From contig JABHXA010000013.1 of the NCBI GenBank assembly GCA_018657495.1, forward strand, positions 21,099 through 85,098: DNA of 64,000 nt. The letters are read 5' to 3'. The position numbers were made by a program, and so were the translations under genes. This DNA comes from Fidelibacterota bacterium (GTDB taxonomy: Bacteria > Fidelibacterota > Marinisomatia > SCGC-AAA003-L08 > JACNLC01). Positions 45,292 to 55,554 of the stretch are shown here, piece by piece (the first letter of the stretch is position 1; each line of letters begins with the position of its first letter). The notes beneath the pieces were generated by a model. The model did not search any database, was not told the DNA's origin, and saw only the letters and a program-made list of their open reading frames with translations.

Positions 45292-46929
45292 TTATTTTTC
45301 TCCAGCCACAACCTCTGCAATATTAAATGCATGATCTTTTATTTGCCTATATGCACTTAACATATCCATAAAAATCAGACTCATTACCGGTGAATTATGT
45401 TTTGTGCCCAGTTTACTCAAATGGATGGATCGATATTGTTTTACTTTTCGATTGATTATTTTACTTTCAGTCATTGCTTTATTTAAAATATTTAAATCTT
45501 CATCCCTAACCGCAATACTAATGTCCTTAACATAATCACTCACCATAGCGTGTAAATGCAGAATGAAATTTTTATCTTCTTCTGAAAACACCACACTATT
45601 TTTACTCATTTTATAACGTAATTTCAAAATGACAATAATATAATCACTGATTGATTCATATTCATCCGCCATACGCAACTGTCTTCGGACTGAAATCATT
45701 GAATCTTTACTCAGGTTGTGAGTCATTAATTCATTGATATATTCGACAATCTCCTTTTGCAGGTCATCTATTTCATTTTCTTTGCTGATCAGTTTACTTT
45801 CCAAATCATCTCGTTTTTTATGCAATGCTTCGCCAAGCCAGCCATGCATAGATTCGACGCCATCAACAATTCTAAGCACCCCATGTAATGATTGTTCTGC
45901 ACCAAGGATAGGTGCATCAAGGAGGGGAACATTCAGATATTTCAGCAGAGATCGTTCTTTTTTCTTTTTATCCTTAATTAGAGAATTTAACATTTTTGCC
46001 AATGGGTCAATCATCCAAATAAAACAGCTAACCACAAGCAAATTAAAACCAGTGTGGGCAAAGGCAATTCGACTTCCAATGGGAATTGTATTTGGAATAA
46101 TAGCTTTCAAAAAATCCAAATAATAATAAAAGAATGGAATCATAATCATCACACCCAGGACTTTGATTGATATATGGGCAAAAGCCGTTCTTTTTGCAAC
46201 AGTTGTCGCACCCATGGATGCCAGGTATGCAGTGATGGTTGTACCAATATTTTCGCCGAGTACAAGTGCTACAGCCGTATTGTAATCTATGAATCCAGTT
46301 TGGGCCAAGGTAATTGTGATGGCTACTGTAGCGGAAGAAGATTGAATAACGGCAGTCACAAATGCACCTGTAATAACGCATTTAATTAAGCCAAAATAGG
46401 TGGTAGGCGAAAACTGCGCCAGCAGAGCAATAAATTCCTGATCGCTTCTCAATGGATAAAAGCCGGACTTCATAATTTCAAGACCAAAGAAAACCAGTCC
46501 CAAACCAAGAGCCATCATTGCAGTATTTCGGATTTGGCTTTTTTGAGCGAAAAGATAAACAAAGGTTGACAGACCCAGTAAAGGCAAACCATACTCGGCA
46601 ACTTTCAGACTAATAATCCATGCTGTAATGGTGGTGCCAATATCCGCACCGAGGATGACGCCAATACTTTGACGAAGGGTTATAATACCTGCATTTGCCA
46701 TACCAACAACCATCACAGTGGTGACTGAACTGGACTGAATCAAGGCTGTGATAGCTGCCCCGATACCAGTAGCCATAAATCGATTGTCAGTCACTTTGTT
46801 TATCATGGAGCGAAGTTTATCCCCGGCGAATGATTGCATTCCTTCGGACATATATTTCATACCTAATAAAAATAATCCCAGACCTCCAATAGCCTTTATG
46901 ATCATTTGAAATAATAAACTGATTTCCAC
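45292..46929 (-). CDS. Na/Pi cotransporter family protein with PhoU-like domain
   Basis: The 545-residue protein starts at GTG with AGGAG five bases upstream. The first 320 residues form a duplicated membrane domain with the signature QSSS repeats ('ALIQSSSVTTVMVVGMANAG' and 'AVIQSSSATVAITITLAQ') of Na/Pi type II cotransporters. Residues about 345-545 are helical and PhoU-like ('QLRMADEYESISDYIIVILK'). It imports phosphate, or exports it in some bacteria, with sodium; the PhoU-like tail probably controls this. Confidence 0.93.
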   Translation of the reverse strand: MEISLLFQMIIKAIGGLGLFLLGMKYMSEGMQSFAGDKLRSMINKVTDNRFMATGIGAAITALIQSSSVTTVMVVGMANAGIITLRQSIGVILGADIGTTITAWIISLKVAEYGLPLLGLSTFVYLFAQKSQIRNTAMMALGLGLVFFGLEIMKSGFYPLRSDQEFIALLAQFSPTTYFGLIKCVITGAFVTAVIQSSSATVAITITLAQTGFIDYNTAVALVLGENIGTTITAYLASMGATTVAKRTAFAHISIKVLGVMIMIPFFYYYLDFLKAIIPNTIPIGSRIAFAHTGFNLLVVSCFIWMIDPLAKMLNSLIKDKKKKERSLLKYLNVPLLDAPILGAEQSLHGVLRIVDGVESMHGWLGEALHKKRDDLESKLISKENEIDDLQKEIVEYINELMTHNLSKDSMISVRRQLRMADEYESISDYIIVILKLRYKMSKNSVVFSEEDKNFILHLHAMVSDYVKDISIAVRDEDLNILNKAMTESKIINRKVKQYRSIHLSKLGTKHNSPVMSLIFMDMLSAYRQIKDHAFNIAEVVAGEK

Positions 46930-47128
46930 ATGGACTCCTATTTCTTCTATTTGCGAAAATTGTATAAAAATTGAGGTATGTTATGTAATTAATTTACCGA
47001 AATAATAAGACTGGATAATCTTATTATTTTGATATGAACCGGCTATTCGATGTTGACCCTTGTTTGATGTGAATGAAAGACAAATTATTGCCCAACAGAC
47101 AGATAATATAAGTTTAAGAAAAAAACAA

Positions 47129-48871
47129 TTATTGAATCACAAAGCGATCCAAATTGAATGGCTGATCAGCCATAAAGTGAAGTCTTAAGAAACTTTCGCC
47201 TTCATGTAAATACATACTGGTCGTAACAGAATTCAAATCCTGCCAACTGTTTGATGCAGTTATATCTACAAAACCTGAAAATGAAGTGGCTATTTGAAAG
47301 CGAAGTTGACCACCGCTATTCATTGAGGCGGTATAAATGGTGATTTCATACATCCTGGACTCAGTAACCTGGATAGTATATTCGACCCACTCCCCAGTTT
47401 CGATATAAGCAATCTGGTAACCGCCGTCATTACGAACCTCGATATCAACACCTTCAAAGGGTCTATAAGCACCGGTAATATTGGCATCATCATTATCATG
47501 ATAAGTCCAGCCTTCACCACCAATATCAAAATCTTCAGCTTGAATAATTCCAGGGATTTGGAATGGTTCACCCAAAAAATTTGCTCTTTCAGTAGGCGGA
47601 GAATAATTTGAAGCCAGGATGGGATATGAGTAAGCTGCCGATTGATCCGAGAGTTCTGATAATATCCGATAATAAAAATAAGATCCTGATTGGACCTCAG
47701 TGTCTTCAAAAGTCGTGGCATCAAAAGACAAGACGGCAATCTGTAAAAAGTCTGTATCAAGCGTTTTTCTTTCAACAATTGTACTAATATTTTCACTCGT
47801 GCTGTTCTGCCATGATAATTGGACGGTGCCATTTTCCAATAAGGTTGATTCCAGTTCAACTGGACTCATAGGAGATGTGTCTAATAGTATATTTTTAACT
47901 TCCGGCCAGGTTCGGGAATTCCGATTATAAATGCCAAACATTCCGCCATCGTCCCAGGCTTGAAAGGCAATATTATTTTTTAATGCCTCTTCAACATAGG
48001 TGAAGTAATGCAGCATGCGGGAGTTATAGTCACAGGCGTGAACGGCACCAAATTCACTGATCATTACTGGAATATTATGTGTTGCTGACCAATTTGCAGC
48101 CTGTTCAAACATCGATGAAATAGCATTTCGGTCAGCGGAACTGCCCCATATACCATTACCCAGACCACCAAAATTCCATGGGTCATAGGCATGAAAATAA
48201 GCCATCAAATAATCATCATCAGGTATTGCTGCGTTCATCATATCATTTAACGATGACCAGCCGCTCCCGGAGAAAATGACAATTCTGGTTGGATTTGTTT
48301 CCCGGATAATAGGCAGAATACGAAAGTTTAGGTCATTGGTTTGCTCATCAGTTAATCCATGAGGTTCATTAATCATCTCAAATAATAATCGATGGGATTT
48401 ATCTTTGAATCTTTCTGAAATCTGCGTCCAGATATTCTCGTATCTTGTAATATTTAATAAAGAATAATCATCCTTTAACCAACCTTCATGATGTCCATTT
48501 ATAATAATAAATAACCCTCGTTCCAGTCCCCAGTCAACCACTTCCTCAACACGATTGAGCCACGACAGGTTAATATCGAAAGGTGAAGATTCTGAAGTAT
48601 GACTACCCCATTTTACCGGTATGCGAACACATTGAAAACCTGCAGACTGATAATCATCAAAATAATATTCCTGGACAGGACCATTATTCCAGCCGCCTTC
48701 TGTATCAGGCTCTAAGGTGTTACCAAGATTTATACCTCTCATCATTTGCTCAATTGCTTCGTGAGGAGTATAGATTATATCGGTTTCGATTTCTGCAGCA
48801 ACAGGTTGTTTATCACAGAACAGGGAGAATAATAATAAATAGACTAACAATAGAGAAAATGATATTTTCAT
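47129..48871 (-). CDS. GH5 cellulase-like glycosidase with CBM6
   Basis: The frame is open to 48931, but the ATG at 48871, seven bases after AAAGGA, starts the signal peptide, giving about 580 residues. The leader ends 'FSLFCDK', possibly a lipobox, though Phe before Cys is atypical. The GH5 domain (about 35-330) holds the acid/base Glu in 'LFEMINEPHG' near 170 and the nucleophile Glu in 'VMISEFGAVH' near 272. A fibronectin-like region (about 335-425) and a C-terminal CBM6 (about 445-580, 'GIIQAEDFDIGGEG', 'GEWVEYTIQV', 'NLDRFVIQ') follow. It probably degrades beta-1,4-glucans or related polysaccharides at the cell surface. It has no dockerin or YPNPFNP domain, unlike the other secreted proteins here. 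Confidence 0.92.
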   Translation of the reverse strand: MKISFSLLLVYLLLFSLFCDKQPVAAEIETDIIYTPHEAIEQMMRGINLGNTLEPDTEGGWNNGPVQEYYFDDYQSAGFQCVRIPVKWGSHTSESSPFDINLSWLNRVEEVVDWGLERGLFIIINGHHEGWLKDDYSLLNITRYENIWTQISERFKDKSHRLLFEMINEPHGLTDEQTNDLNFRILPIIRETNPTRIVIFSGSGWSSLNDMMNAAIPDDDYLMAYFHAYDPWNFGGLGNGIWGSSADRNAISSMFEQAANWSATHNIPVMISEFGAVHACDYNSRMLHYFTYVEEALKNNIAFQAWDDGGMFGIYNRNSRTWPEVKNILLDTSPMSPVELESTLLENGTVQLSWQNSTSENISTIVERKTLDTDFLQIAVLSFDATTFEDTEVQSGSYFYYRILSELSDQSAAYSYPILASNYSPPTERANFLGEPFQIPGIIQAEDFDIGGEGWTYHDNDDANITGAYRPFEGVDIEVRNDGGYQIAYIETGEWVEYTIQVTESRMYEITIYTASMNSGGQLRFQIATSFSGFVDITASNSWQDLNSVTTSMYLHEGESFLRLHFMADQPFNLDRFVIQ

Positions 48872-49276
48872 GATGGATCCTTTAGATTTAATGATCATGA
48901 TTTTCGGATCTGATATTGAATAATTGTCCATATATCATTGCCCGAAGATAAGTAAAATTACCGGATTTTGAGATTTTCAAACAATCTTTTGTGATAATTA
49001 TTTTGAATATATAGTTTAAAATAGTATTATGTATTGCATGGTACTATACAATGGCGATATATTTGTTATACCTTGTAATAAGAATTTTAATATGATTACA
49101 TACAGGATTATTATGAGGTTGACAGAAATAAAGACCATGATTGATATTTTAGAAATAATCACCATGCACAAAACTCTATACTTATCGGTAGTAATACTGT
49201 AAATACAGTACGATTAAATGAATCCCCCAAATATCTGCCCACAGATCCTATCAAAACCTAATCCAGGAGATAAAAA
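48872..49276. other. Intergenic region between divergent genes
   Basis: About 405 bp between the GH5 gene and the permease. On the plus strand, TTGACA (49119-49124), 17 bases, then TGATAT (49142-49147) is a weak promoter candidate about 130 bases before the permease. TGGCGATATATTTGTTA near 49050 resembles a sigma-54 site but has GT in place of the -12 GC. Confidence 0.35.
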
Positions 49277-51682
49277 ATGCTGTTAAACAATTTAAAAATT
49301 ACTTTAAGAAATTTGATGAAATATAAAGGATTTTCACTTATCAATATCCTTGGGTTAGCGCTGAGTATTTCTATTTGTTTAATTATGATCATCTTCATAA
49401 AAGATTGGAAAAGCAGTGATCAATTTCATGTAAATAAAGAAAGAATTTCGCGTATTTATACTACAGACACAGGAATATCTTACTCAGAGATAGATGGCTG
49501 GGCCAATACACCTGGCTCACTGGTACCCATATTATTGGATAATTATCCCTCTGTCCAAAATGCTGCCAGGTTAATGAAAATGTCCGGTAATGTTCTGAAT
49601 ACCGAAACGGCAGTATCAATTAACGGTCTGTACGCCGAACCTGCCTTTTTAGATATTTTTAGTTATCCGTTAAAGTATGGTGATCCTGCATCTGCACTTG
49701 ATAAGCCGTATTCAATTATAATATCAGAAGAAATTGCCAATAAATTCTTTGCTGAAGAAAATCCCATAAATAAAGAACTCCAGCTTGAAACTCTTGGTAA
49801 CTTTACGGTTACAGGAGTACTCATGAATCAAAGTGAAAGATCACATTTCATTTTTGAAACTCTCGCTTCCTTTGCGACAGTACAATCCCTGGAAAATCGC
49901 GGTATATATAATTCTGATCTCAATAACTGGAAATCATTCAGTAGATATTATACTTATATTCTACATAATGAAAGTGCAAATATTGATTTTATAAACGAAA
50001 AACTATCACACACTGCTGAACTAATATTCCCTGAATCCGAACGGGATAGACTTGGATTTCGCATTCAACCACTACTGGATATAAATCTCGGAATGAATCT
50101 CATCAATTCTATGCCCGGGACAAAACACGCTTTCGAATTGATCATCCTCCCTGTTCTGGCAATTGTGATAATTTTTCTGGCTTGCTTTAACTATATCATA
50201 CTATCAATAGCCCGGGCTCTAAAAAGGACAAAAGAGATTGGCTTAAGAAAAGTTATTGGTGCCAACAAACGACAGATTATTCGCTTATTCCTCAGTGAAA
50301 CATTTGTAATAACCCTTTTGGCGCTTGCAGCAGCCTGTTTAATGCTGTTTTGGCTGGTACCATTAATAAATAATGTGGACGCAATTGAAAATGCCAGAAT
50401 GCAGATTAATCTGGAATTCCTGCAGGATCCTGGTATTTATGGTTATTTTATAATTTTTGCCATAATCGTCAGTCTTGTAGCAGGATTGTATCCGGCAATT
50501 TACCTTTCCTCATTTTTACCTGTTAATGCTTTAAAAGGAGTTTCCAACATTAGGGGATTCTCACAGCTGATAACTCGAAAAGTGCTTATGGCTATTCAGT
50601 TTGGGGTCACAATTATCTCAATTATATTTATAACATATTTTTATCAATTGCATTCTTACTGGATGAATTATGATCGGGGGATTATCATCGAGAATATTGT
50701 TAGTATCGAATTATTTGATGTTAATCCGGAAACAATTAGAAACGAATTGATGACCAATAGCAATATCAATGGGGTATCTTTTTCATCTGATATACCCATA
50801 TATGGTGGTGGGAATTTCACATACCTAAGAAAAAATAGTTCAGAAGAGCCGGACATTGTGGCAAATTTTACAATAGACCCCAATTTTATAGATGATTTTG
50901 AATTAGCATTATTGGCTGGAAGAAACTTTTCGAGTGAATTTGTTTCCGATGTGAACGATGCAATAATAATAAATGAGAAAGCAGTCCTGGACTTCCAACT
51001 TGGAACACCGATAGAAGCAATTGGAAAAAACCTGGTTCTTGGCAAAGATAAAACAGTAACCGTAATCGGTGTGGTAAGAAATTATCATTTTAGTTCACTG
51101 GAAAATCCAATCGGTCCAATTGTTCTTAATTATGATCCGGTAAAATTCAATTATGCAAATATCAGGTTTCTGCCGGGAGGGAAAGAGGAAATAAAATTAT
51201 ATCTCTCAAAAGCCTGGGAAAAATTTGACAAATTGCATCCGGTAAATGGTGTTTATTTCGAGGATAGACAGCAGGAAATGGATAGTATGGTATCCGGGAT
51301 CTTACAAATATCTGCTGGTGCATGTGGATTTGTAATCATCATTGCATTGCTTGGTTTATTAGGGATGGCGACTTATTCAACAGAATTAAAGATCAAAGAA
51401 ATTGGCATTCGGAAAGTTTTGGGTGCATCTGTGACAAATGTGACCTATATGTTATCAAAAGGTTATGTAAAACTGATTCTGATTACTGCAATTGTCGCCT
51501 TGCCGGGGGCTTATTTTATTTCTGATGGCATTTTTCAGTTTTTTGCAGTTCGACCGGATCAGGAGCTTTGGGTATTACCAGTTGTACTGATATTTATCAT
51601 GGGTCTATCAATATTAACCATTGGGTCACAGACTGTAAAAGCGGCAATGTTAAACCCGATAGAGAATTTAAGGGAAGACTAA
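49277..51682 (+). CDS. MacB/FtsX-type ABC transporter permease
   Basis: The 801-residue protein follows AGGAGA. It has an N-terminal membrane segment ('GFSLINILGLALSISICLIM'), a periplasmic MacB_PCD domain, a three-helix FtsX block (about 285-420, 'RALKRTKEIGLRKVIGAN'), a second MacB_PCD domain and a second FtsX block (about 670-790, 'ELKIKEIGIRKVLGASV'). Such fused eight-helix permeases are common in Bacteroidetes and Acidobacteria. The partner ATPase is not encoded next to it. They usually move lipoproteins, peptides or antibiotics, or transmit mechanical force across the envelope. Confidence 0.92.
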   Translation: MLLNNLKITLRNLMKYKGFSLINILGLALSISICLIMIIFIKDWKSSDQFHVNKERISRIYTTDTGISYSEIDGWANTPGSLVPILLDNYPSVQNAARLMKMSGNVLNTETAVSINGLYAEPAFLDIFSYPLKYGDPASALDKPYSIIISEEIANKFFAEENPINKELQLETLGNFTVTGVLMNQSERSHFIFETLASFATVQSLENRGIYNSDLNNWKSFSRYYTYILHNESANIDFINEKLSHTAELIFPESERDRLGFRIQPLLDINLGMNLINSMPGTKHAFELIILPVLAIVIIFLACFNYIILSIARALKRTKEIGLRKVIGANKRQIIRLFLSETFVITLLALAAACLMLFWLVPLINNVDAIENARMQINLEFLQDPGIYGYFIIFAIIVSLVAGLYPAIYLSSFLPVNALKGVSNIRGFSQLITRKVLMAIQFGVTIISIIFITYFYQLHSYWMNYDRGIIIENIVSIELFDVNPETIRNELMTNSNINGVSFSSDIPIYGGGNFTYLRKNSSEEPDIVANFTIDPNFIDDFELALLAGRNFSSEFVSDVNDAIIINEKAVLDFQLGTPIEAIGKNLVLGKDKTVTVIGVVRNYHFSSLENPIGPIVLNYDPVKFNYANIRFLPGGKEEIKLYLSKAWEKFDKLHPVNGVYFEDRQQEMDSMVSGILQISAGACGFVIIIALLGLLGMATYSTELKIKEIGIRKVLGASVTNVTYMLSKGYVKLILITAIVALPGAYFISDGIFQFFAVRPDQELWVLPVVLIFIMGLSILTIGSQTVKAAMLNPIENLRED

Positions 51683-51705
51683 TATGACGGCTAAGATTTT
51701 AAAAT

Positions 51706-52239
51706 TTATTTTACCTTATTAAGGCTGAATTCAATACTACCGCCGTCCCATGTTTTGGTTGCCCATTCATCACATTCACCATCACCAAAATCTATAGAGG
51801 CAGTTAGAATATCATCCTCATAAAATTCTATAACGCCTTCGACAATATATTCGCATCCTTCGATTTCAACCAAAGGTACGATGACGATTTTATCATAATC
51901 GGATGAGTCTTTTTTTCTATCCAGATAAAATTCAACGGTCTCACCATCTATAGTTTTTGTAGCGATATTGTCACATCCACCGTTTCCATAATCGACAACA
52001 GCAACCACAACACTGTTTTGGATATATTCTATAGTACCTGATACATAATACTTACAGCCTTCTATTTCAATCAGCGCTTCGGTGATGATTTTCTCATACT
52101 CGTCCTCACCCATCAAGTAAATATCTGCCTCTTCTTTGGCCAATGACATTGAGTCAAAACCAAATATATCAGGTTTTTCATTGCTGCAGCCTGATACTAA
52201 TATGATAAAAATAAATAGCGAAAGCATAAGAAATTTCAT
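51706..52239 (-). CDS. Lipoprotein with internal duplication
   Basis: The 177-residue lipoprotein has signal 'FIFIILVSGC' (Cys18). Residues about 48-107 and 115-173 are two copies of one domain. Each has 'EIEGC.Y.V.G.IE', then a 'VDYGNGGCDNIATKTIDG' or 'IDFGDGECDEWATKTWDG' segment. Two Cys per copy are conserved. Single-domain relatives with a 'D-[YF]-G-[ND]-G-x-C-D' motif are seen in Flavobacteria-like lipoproteins; the function is unknown. It is convergent with the permease gene. Confidence 0.8.
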   Translation of the reverse strand: MKFLMLSLFIFIILVSGCSNEKPDIFGFDSMSLAKEEADIYLMGEDEYEKIITEALIEIEGCKYYVSGTIEYIQNSVVVAVVDYGNGGCDNIATKTIDGETVEFYLDRKKDSSDYDKIVIVPLVEIEGCEYIVEGVIEFYEDDILTASIDFGDGECDEWATKTWDGGSIEFSLNKVK

Positions 52240-52447
52240 TTGATTATTTCCTTTTAAATAAATTACATATAGAAAAATTTATATCTTTTCAAATGGGATC
52301 AGGTTTTGGATCAATTTTATAGATACAATAGCAATATTCACATGAAAGATTTGTTAAAATTAATACTTAAAATATTCCCTTACAATAGATTGGGAGCTTA
52401 TAATCCTGGTAATGATGACGGAAGTTAATAAATCATTAACAGATGGT

Positions 52448-54055
52448 TTACCCATTGGATAGAACATCCTGATATCTCTTGGCAATTTTAAAAATTCTGT
52501 AAGGATTATATCTGATGCCAAGAACTATACTGGCAGCAAGAATACCGCTCACCAATGCAGGGAATATCCCCGGTCCAGTAGTGGTGTCGGCCCCTACCAT
52601 CAGTAGATTCTTTATGGGGGTTCGATGGTTAATCCATTTTGCTTTAAATCTCTCAGGTACAGCGGGGATACCATATATTGTGCCATTGTGATGGCTGGTA
52701 AAAAATTCATTACTCAGTGGTGTTGAAATTTCCTGAAAATCGATAATTTTCCTGAGTCCGGGATAATAACTTTCTACAAAATCAAGCATCGCATCGGCGA
52801 TTTTAGTTTTTAATTTTTCATAATCCTCACCACGTTTATTCCAGCTTTCATCCTTCCACTGATAGAATGGTTCACAATCTGCAAAAGAAATAATTTCAAT
52901 TGTATGCCCCTCGAGATGATCTGTTTTCATTGATGGAAATGATACATATGCACCAGATACCTTGCCATTGATTATATCATTTCTGGAACCAAAATTTTCT
53001 TCGTGGTCAAATGACTTATAAATCCAGTGATTCTCTCCTTTGAAGCCTAAGGTGGCTGGATCTTCTTTTAATCCGAGATATAAGGTTATCACACTGGTCC
53101 CACTAGGGAAATTTTCAATCTCTTTTCTAAAACTTTGACAATATCGTGAAGGAATCAGTTTTGTATACGTATTAAAAGCGCCAATATTTGAAATGATTAC
53201 GGGAGCACGAAATTCAACTTCAACTTCTTTCTCGCCCTTTATTCTACTAATTGCTTTGACGCCAACTGCTTTATCATTTCGGATGATGATATTTTTGACT
53301 TCATGATTGACGAGCAGATCACCACCGGATTTTTTAATTATGGGAATAATGCTATCTGATATGACCTTGGATCCACCTTTTGGATAATATCCACCACCAA
53401 AATAATGTTGAGTCAATAAGGCATGCATGATAAAGGGGCTTTTTGATGGAGGGAGTCCGTAGTCTCCAAACTGAGATGTGAGAACTGCTTTTAATTTGTA
53501 ATCCTCAAAGCGAATATCTAGATATTCTTTTGTAGTTTGGAGAAATTGTGCCTCATCTTTTTTTAGTATAAACTGAAACCATTTGCTGATCCAGTTTGGA
53601 AAGAAAAATAGGATATTAAATTTTCCATACCATTTTGATGCATTTAATAAATCAGAAAAATATTCATCCAGGTTAACACTCTCATCAGGGAAGGTTTCCT
53701 TAAGATCACTTTTAAAACGATGAAATCCTTCATGGGCATTAAACTTAAGACCGGGATAATTGAAACAGTCATACACCGGTGGCATCTTCTGCCATTTTAC
53801 ACCACCCCTGGTGACAAAGTCAAAAAGGATTCTGGGGAATTTGCCTTCACGCATCCGACCCACATAATGAAGACCAACATCCCATTCATATTGACCATTT
53901 GGACCTTTGCGTTTAAACGTATGAGTGTATCCACCAATTTTCCAATGTTTCTCAAGGATCAACACCCGTTTATTTTTTAATTGTGAAAGGACAGAAGCAG
54001 TTGATAATGCTCCAAGTCCAGACCCAATAATGATTACATCGTAATTAGTGTTCAT
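52448..54055 (-). CDS. RetSat/CrtI-like FAD-dependent oxidoreductase
   Basis: The 535-residue protein follows GGAG. It has an FAD-binding motif at the N-terminus ('DVIIIGSGLGALSTASVL', then 'LEKHWKIGGYTHTFKR') and 'EWDVGLHYVG', the signature of the all-trans-retinol 13,14-reductase branch of the phytoene-desaturase superfamily. The C-terminal flavin motif is 'NLLMVGADTTTGPGIFPALV'. The likely reaction is saturation or isomerisation of a polyene (carotenoid, retinoid or unsaturated lipid). No other carotenoid gene is nearby, so the substrate is open. Confidence 0.88.
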   Translation of the reverse strand: MNTNYDVIIIGSGLGALSTASVLSQLKNKRVLILEKHWKIGGYTHTFKRKGPNGQYEWDVGLHYVGRMREGKFPRILFDFVTRGGVKWQKMPPVYDCFNYPGLKFNAHEGFHRFKSDLKETFPDESVNLDEYFSDLLNASKWYGKFNILFFFPNWISKWFQFILKKDEAQFLQTTKEYLDIRFEDYKLKAVLTSQFGDYGLPPSKSPFIMHALLTQHYFGGGYYPKGGSKVISDSIIPIIKKSGGDLLVNHEVKNIIIRNDKAVGVKAISRIKGEKEVEVEFRAPVIISNIGAFNTYTKLIPSRYCQSFRKEIENFPSGTSVITLYLGLKEDPATLGFKGENHWIYKSFDHEENFGSRNDIINGKVSGAYVSFPSMKTDHLEGHTIEIISFADCEPFYQWKDESWNKRGEDYEKLKTKIADAMLDFVESYYPGLRKIIDFQEISTPLSNEFFTSHHNGTIYGIPAVPERFKAKWINHRTPIKNLLMVGADTTTGPGIFPALVSGILAASIVLGIRYNPYRIFKIAKRYQDVLSNG

Positions 54056-54639
54056 TGTAGCTCCAATATAAATTTGAAATTATTTGAATGGGCCGGTAAT
54101 ACCCGATGCAGTATAAATATTCTTGATATTGAAAGCATAAACCATTAACCCAGCCTGTCAAATGTTCTTTGAAACTGAAAAGATACGATTTTGATATATT
54201 ATCAACTCAGATAATTTTTCTAATAATATTCAAAAAATTATTTACAAGCATTTTAGTTCAATATTAGAAATTTGATTATCCGTCTTAAACATAAATTAAG
54301 ACTTTTAAAAAGATGCCTGCCCAAATAACATTGAGCCACTATTGGGAAATTCGCCTGGCTTTTTTGGGAAACCAATCATATTGGTATCCAATTCACTATT
54401 GAAATTTTCATCATGAAATATGGTGACAGTATAATCGCCAAAGGCAGAGAATCAAAAGTTTGATGCCGGTGAGGAGTTTAATAACCGTAGTAGACCTCAT
54501 ACTGATTATTAGAGGAATAACTCCAAATGAGGAACGATGATCTATCTTAAATTACTGGTGTAAATGTCCGAGATGTATTGGAGGAATACAATAAATTCAA
54601 AACAGTTAGTGCTGATTTAACATCTTTTCATGAGGTCAA
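54056..54639. other. Intergenic region with a possible gene remnant at its end
   Basis: 584 bp. Most is featureless AT-rich DNA. From 54551 to 54643 there is a protein-like frame without a normal start (30 codons: 'ITGVNVRDVLEEYNKFK' and on to 'LTSFHEVK') whose TGA overlaps the ATG of the next gene by four bases. It may be the tail of a decayed gene that once preceded the nucleotidyltransferase gene. I rate this weak. Confidence 0.3.
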
Positions 54640-55506
54640 ATGACTGAGACATTAATTATATTGGCAGGTGGATTAAGTTCCAGGATGAAAAAATCATTTG
54701 CATCCGATGAGATAAGCCGTGAAAATATTGCTGAGTCAAACTCCGTTGATAAAGGATTAATTACACTTGGAAATGGCCGCCCACTCCTGGATTATCTCCT
54801 TTACATTGCCAAACAGGCTGGTTTTAACAAAATCATTATTGTCACTGGCGAGAATTCTTCAGGCATGCGGTCAAGTTATGGTGATCTGGACTCTGGTAAC
54901 AATTTTCATGATATGGATATTTCCTATGCTGTCCAGAAAATTCCAGCTGACAGGGTCAAACCATGGGGTACTGCTGACGCCCTTCTTCAGGCATTGGAAC
55001 AATACTCAGAATATCAAAAAGAACATTTTTGTGTTTGCAATAGCGATAATCTGTATTCTGAAAAGGTCATGAAATATTTGCGAACTGCAGCCCATCCAAA
55101 TGCACTGATAAATTATGATCGGGATGGTTTGGAATTTACTCTTGAAAAGATTAGCGGTTTTGCAGTTACCAGATCTGATCACAGCGATTTATTGATTGAT
55201 ATTCATGAAAAGCCGGATGCAGCAATGTTAGAATCATGTCGCGGTACTGATGGAATCGTCAGGGTAAGTATGAATATTTTTATGTTCTACGGGAAAATGA
55301 TATATCCATTTCTAATAAACTGTCCAATAAATCCTGCCAGAAACGAAAAAGAGCTTCCCTCTGCAATATTAAATATGATTGGAGAAAATCCTGGTTCATT
55401 ATTATGCATACCAATAAAGGAACATGTACCAGACTTAACTGAAAAAAATGATATTAAAAAAGTTTCAGATTATCTCCACGAAAAATTTTCCAAACTTGAG
55501 TGGTAA
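54640..55506 (+). CDS. Sugar nucleotidyltransferase-like protein
   Basis: The 288-residue protein starts with the nucleotidyltransferase motif 'ILAGGLSSRMKKSF' (about 7-20) and has 'KGLITLGNGRPLLDYLLYIA', 'KPWGTADALLQAL' and 'FCVCNSDNLYS'. These fit the GlmU/RfbA-type NTP_transferase fold: metal Asp in 'NSDN', nucleotide-binding Gly-rich loop. The C-terminus lacks a left-handed helix acyltransferase domain. It would activate a sugar phosphate; which one is not clear. The sodium symporter gene follows after 48 bases, so the two may handle one sugar. Confidence 0.85.
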   Translation: MTETLIILAGGLSSRMKKSFASDEISRENIAESNSVDKGLITLGNGRPLLDYLLYIAKQAGFNKIIIVTGENSSGMRSSYGDLDSGNNFHDMDISYAVQKIPADRVKPWGTADALLQALEQYSEYQKEHFCVCNSDNLYSEKVMKYLRTAAHPNALINYDRDGLEFTLEKISGFAVTRSDHSDLLIDIHEKPDAAMLESCRGTDGIVRVSMNIFMFYGKMIYPFLINCPINPARNEKELPSAILNMIGENPGSLLCIPIKEHVPDLTEKNDIKKVSDYLHEKFSKLEW

Positions 55507-55554
55507 CTCAATATGTTAAAAAGAATATTATTTATCAGAATCTAAGGAGGTTTC

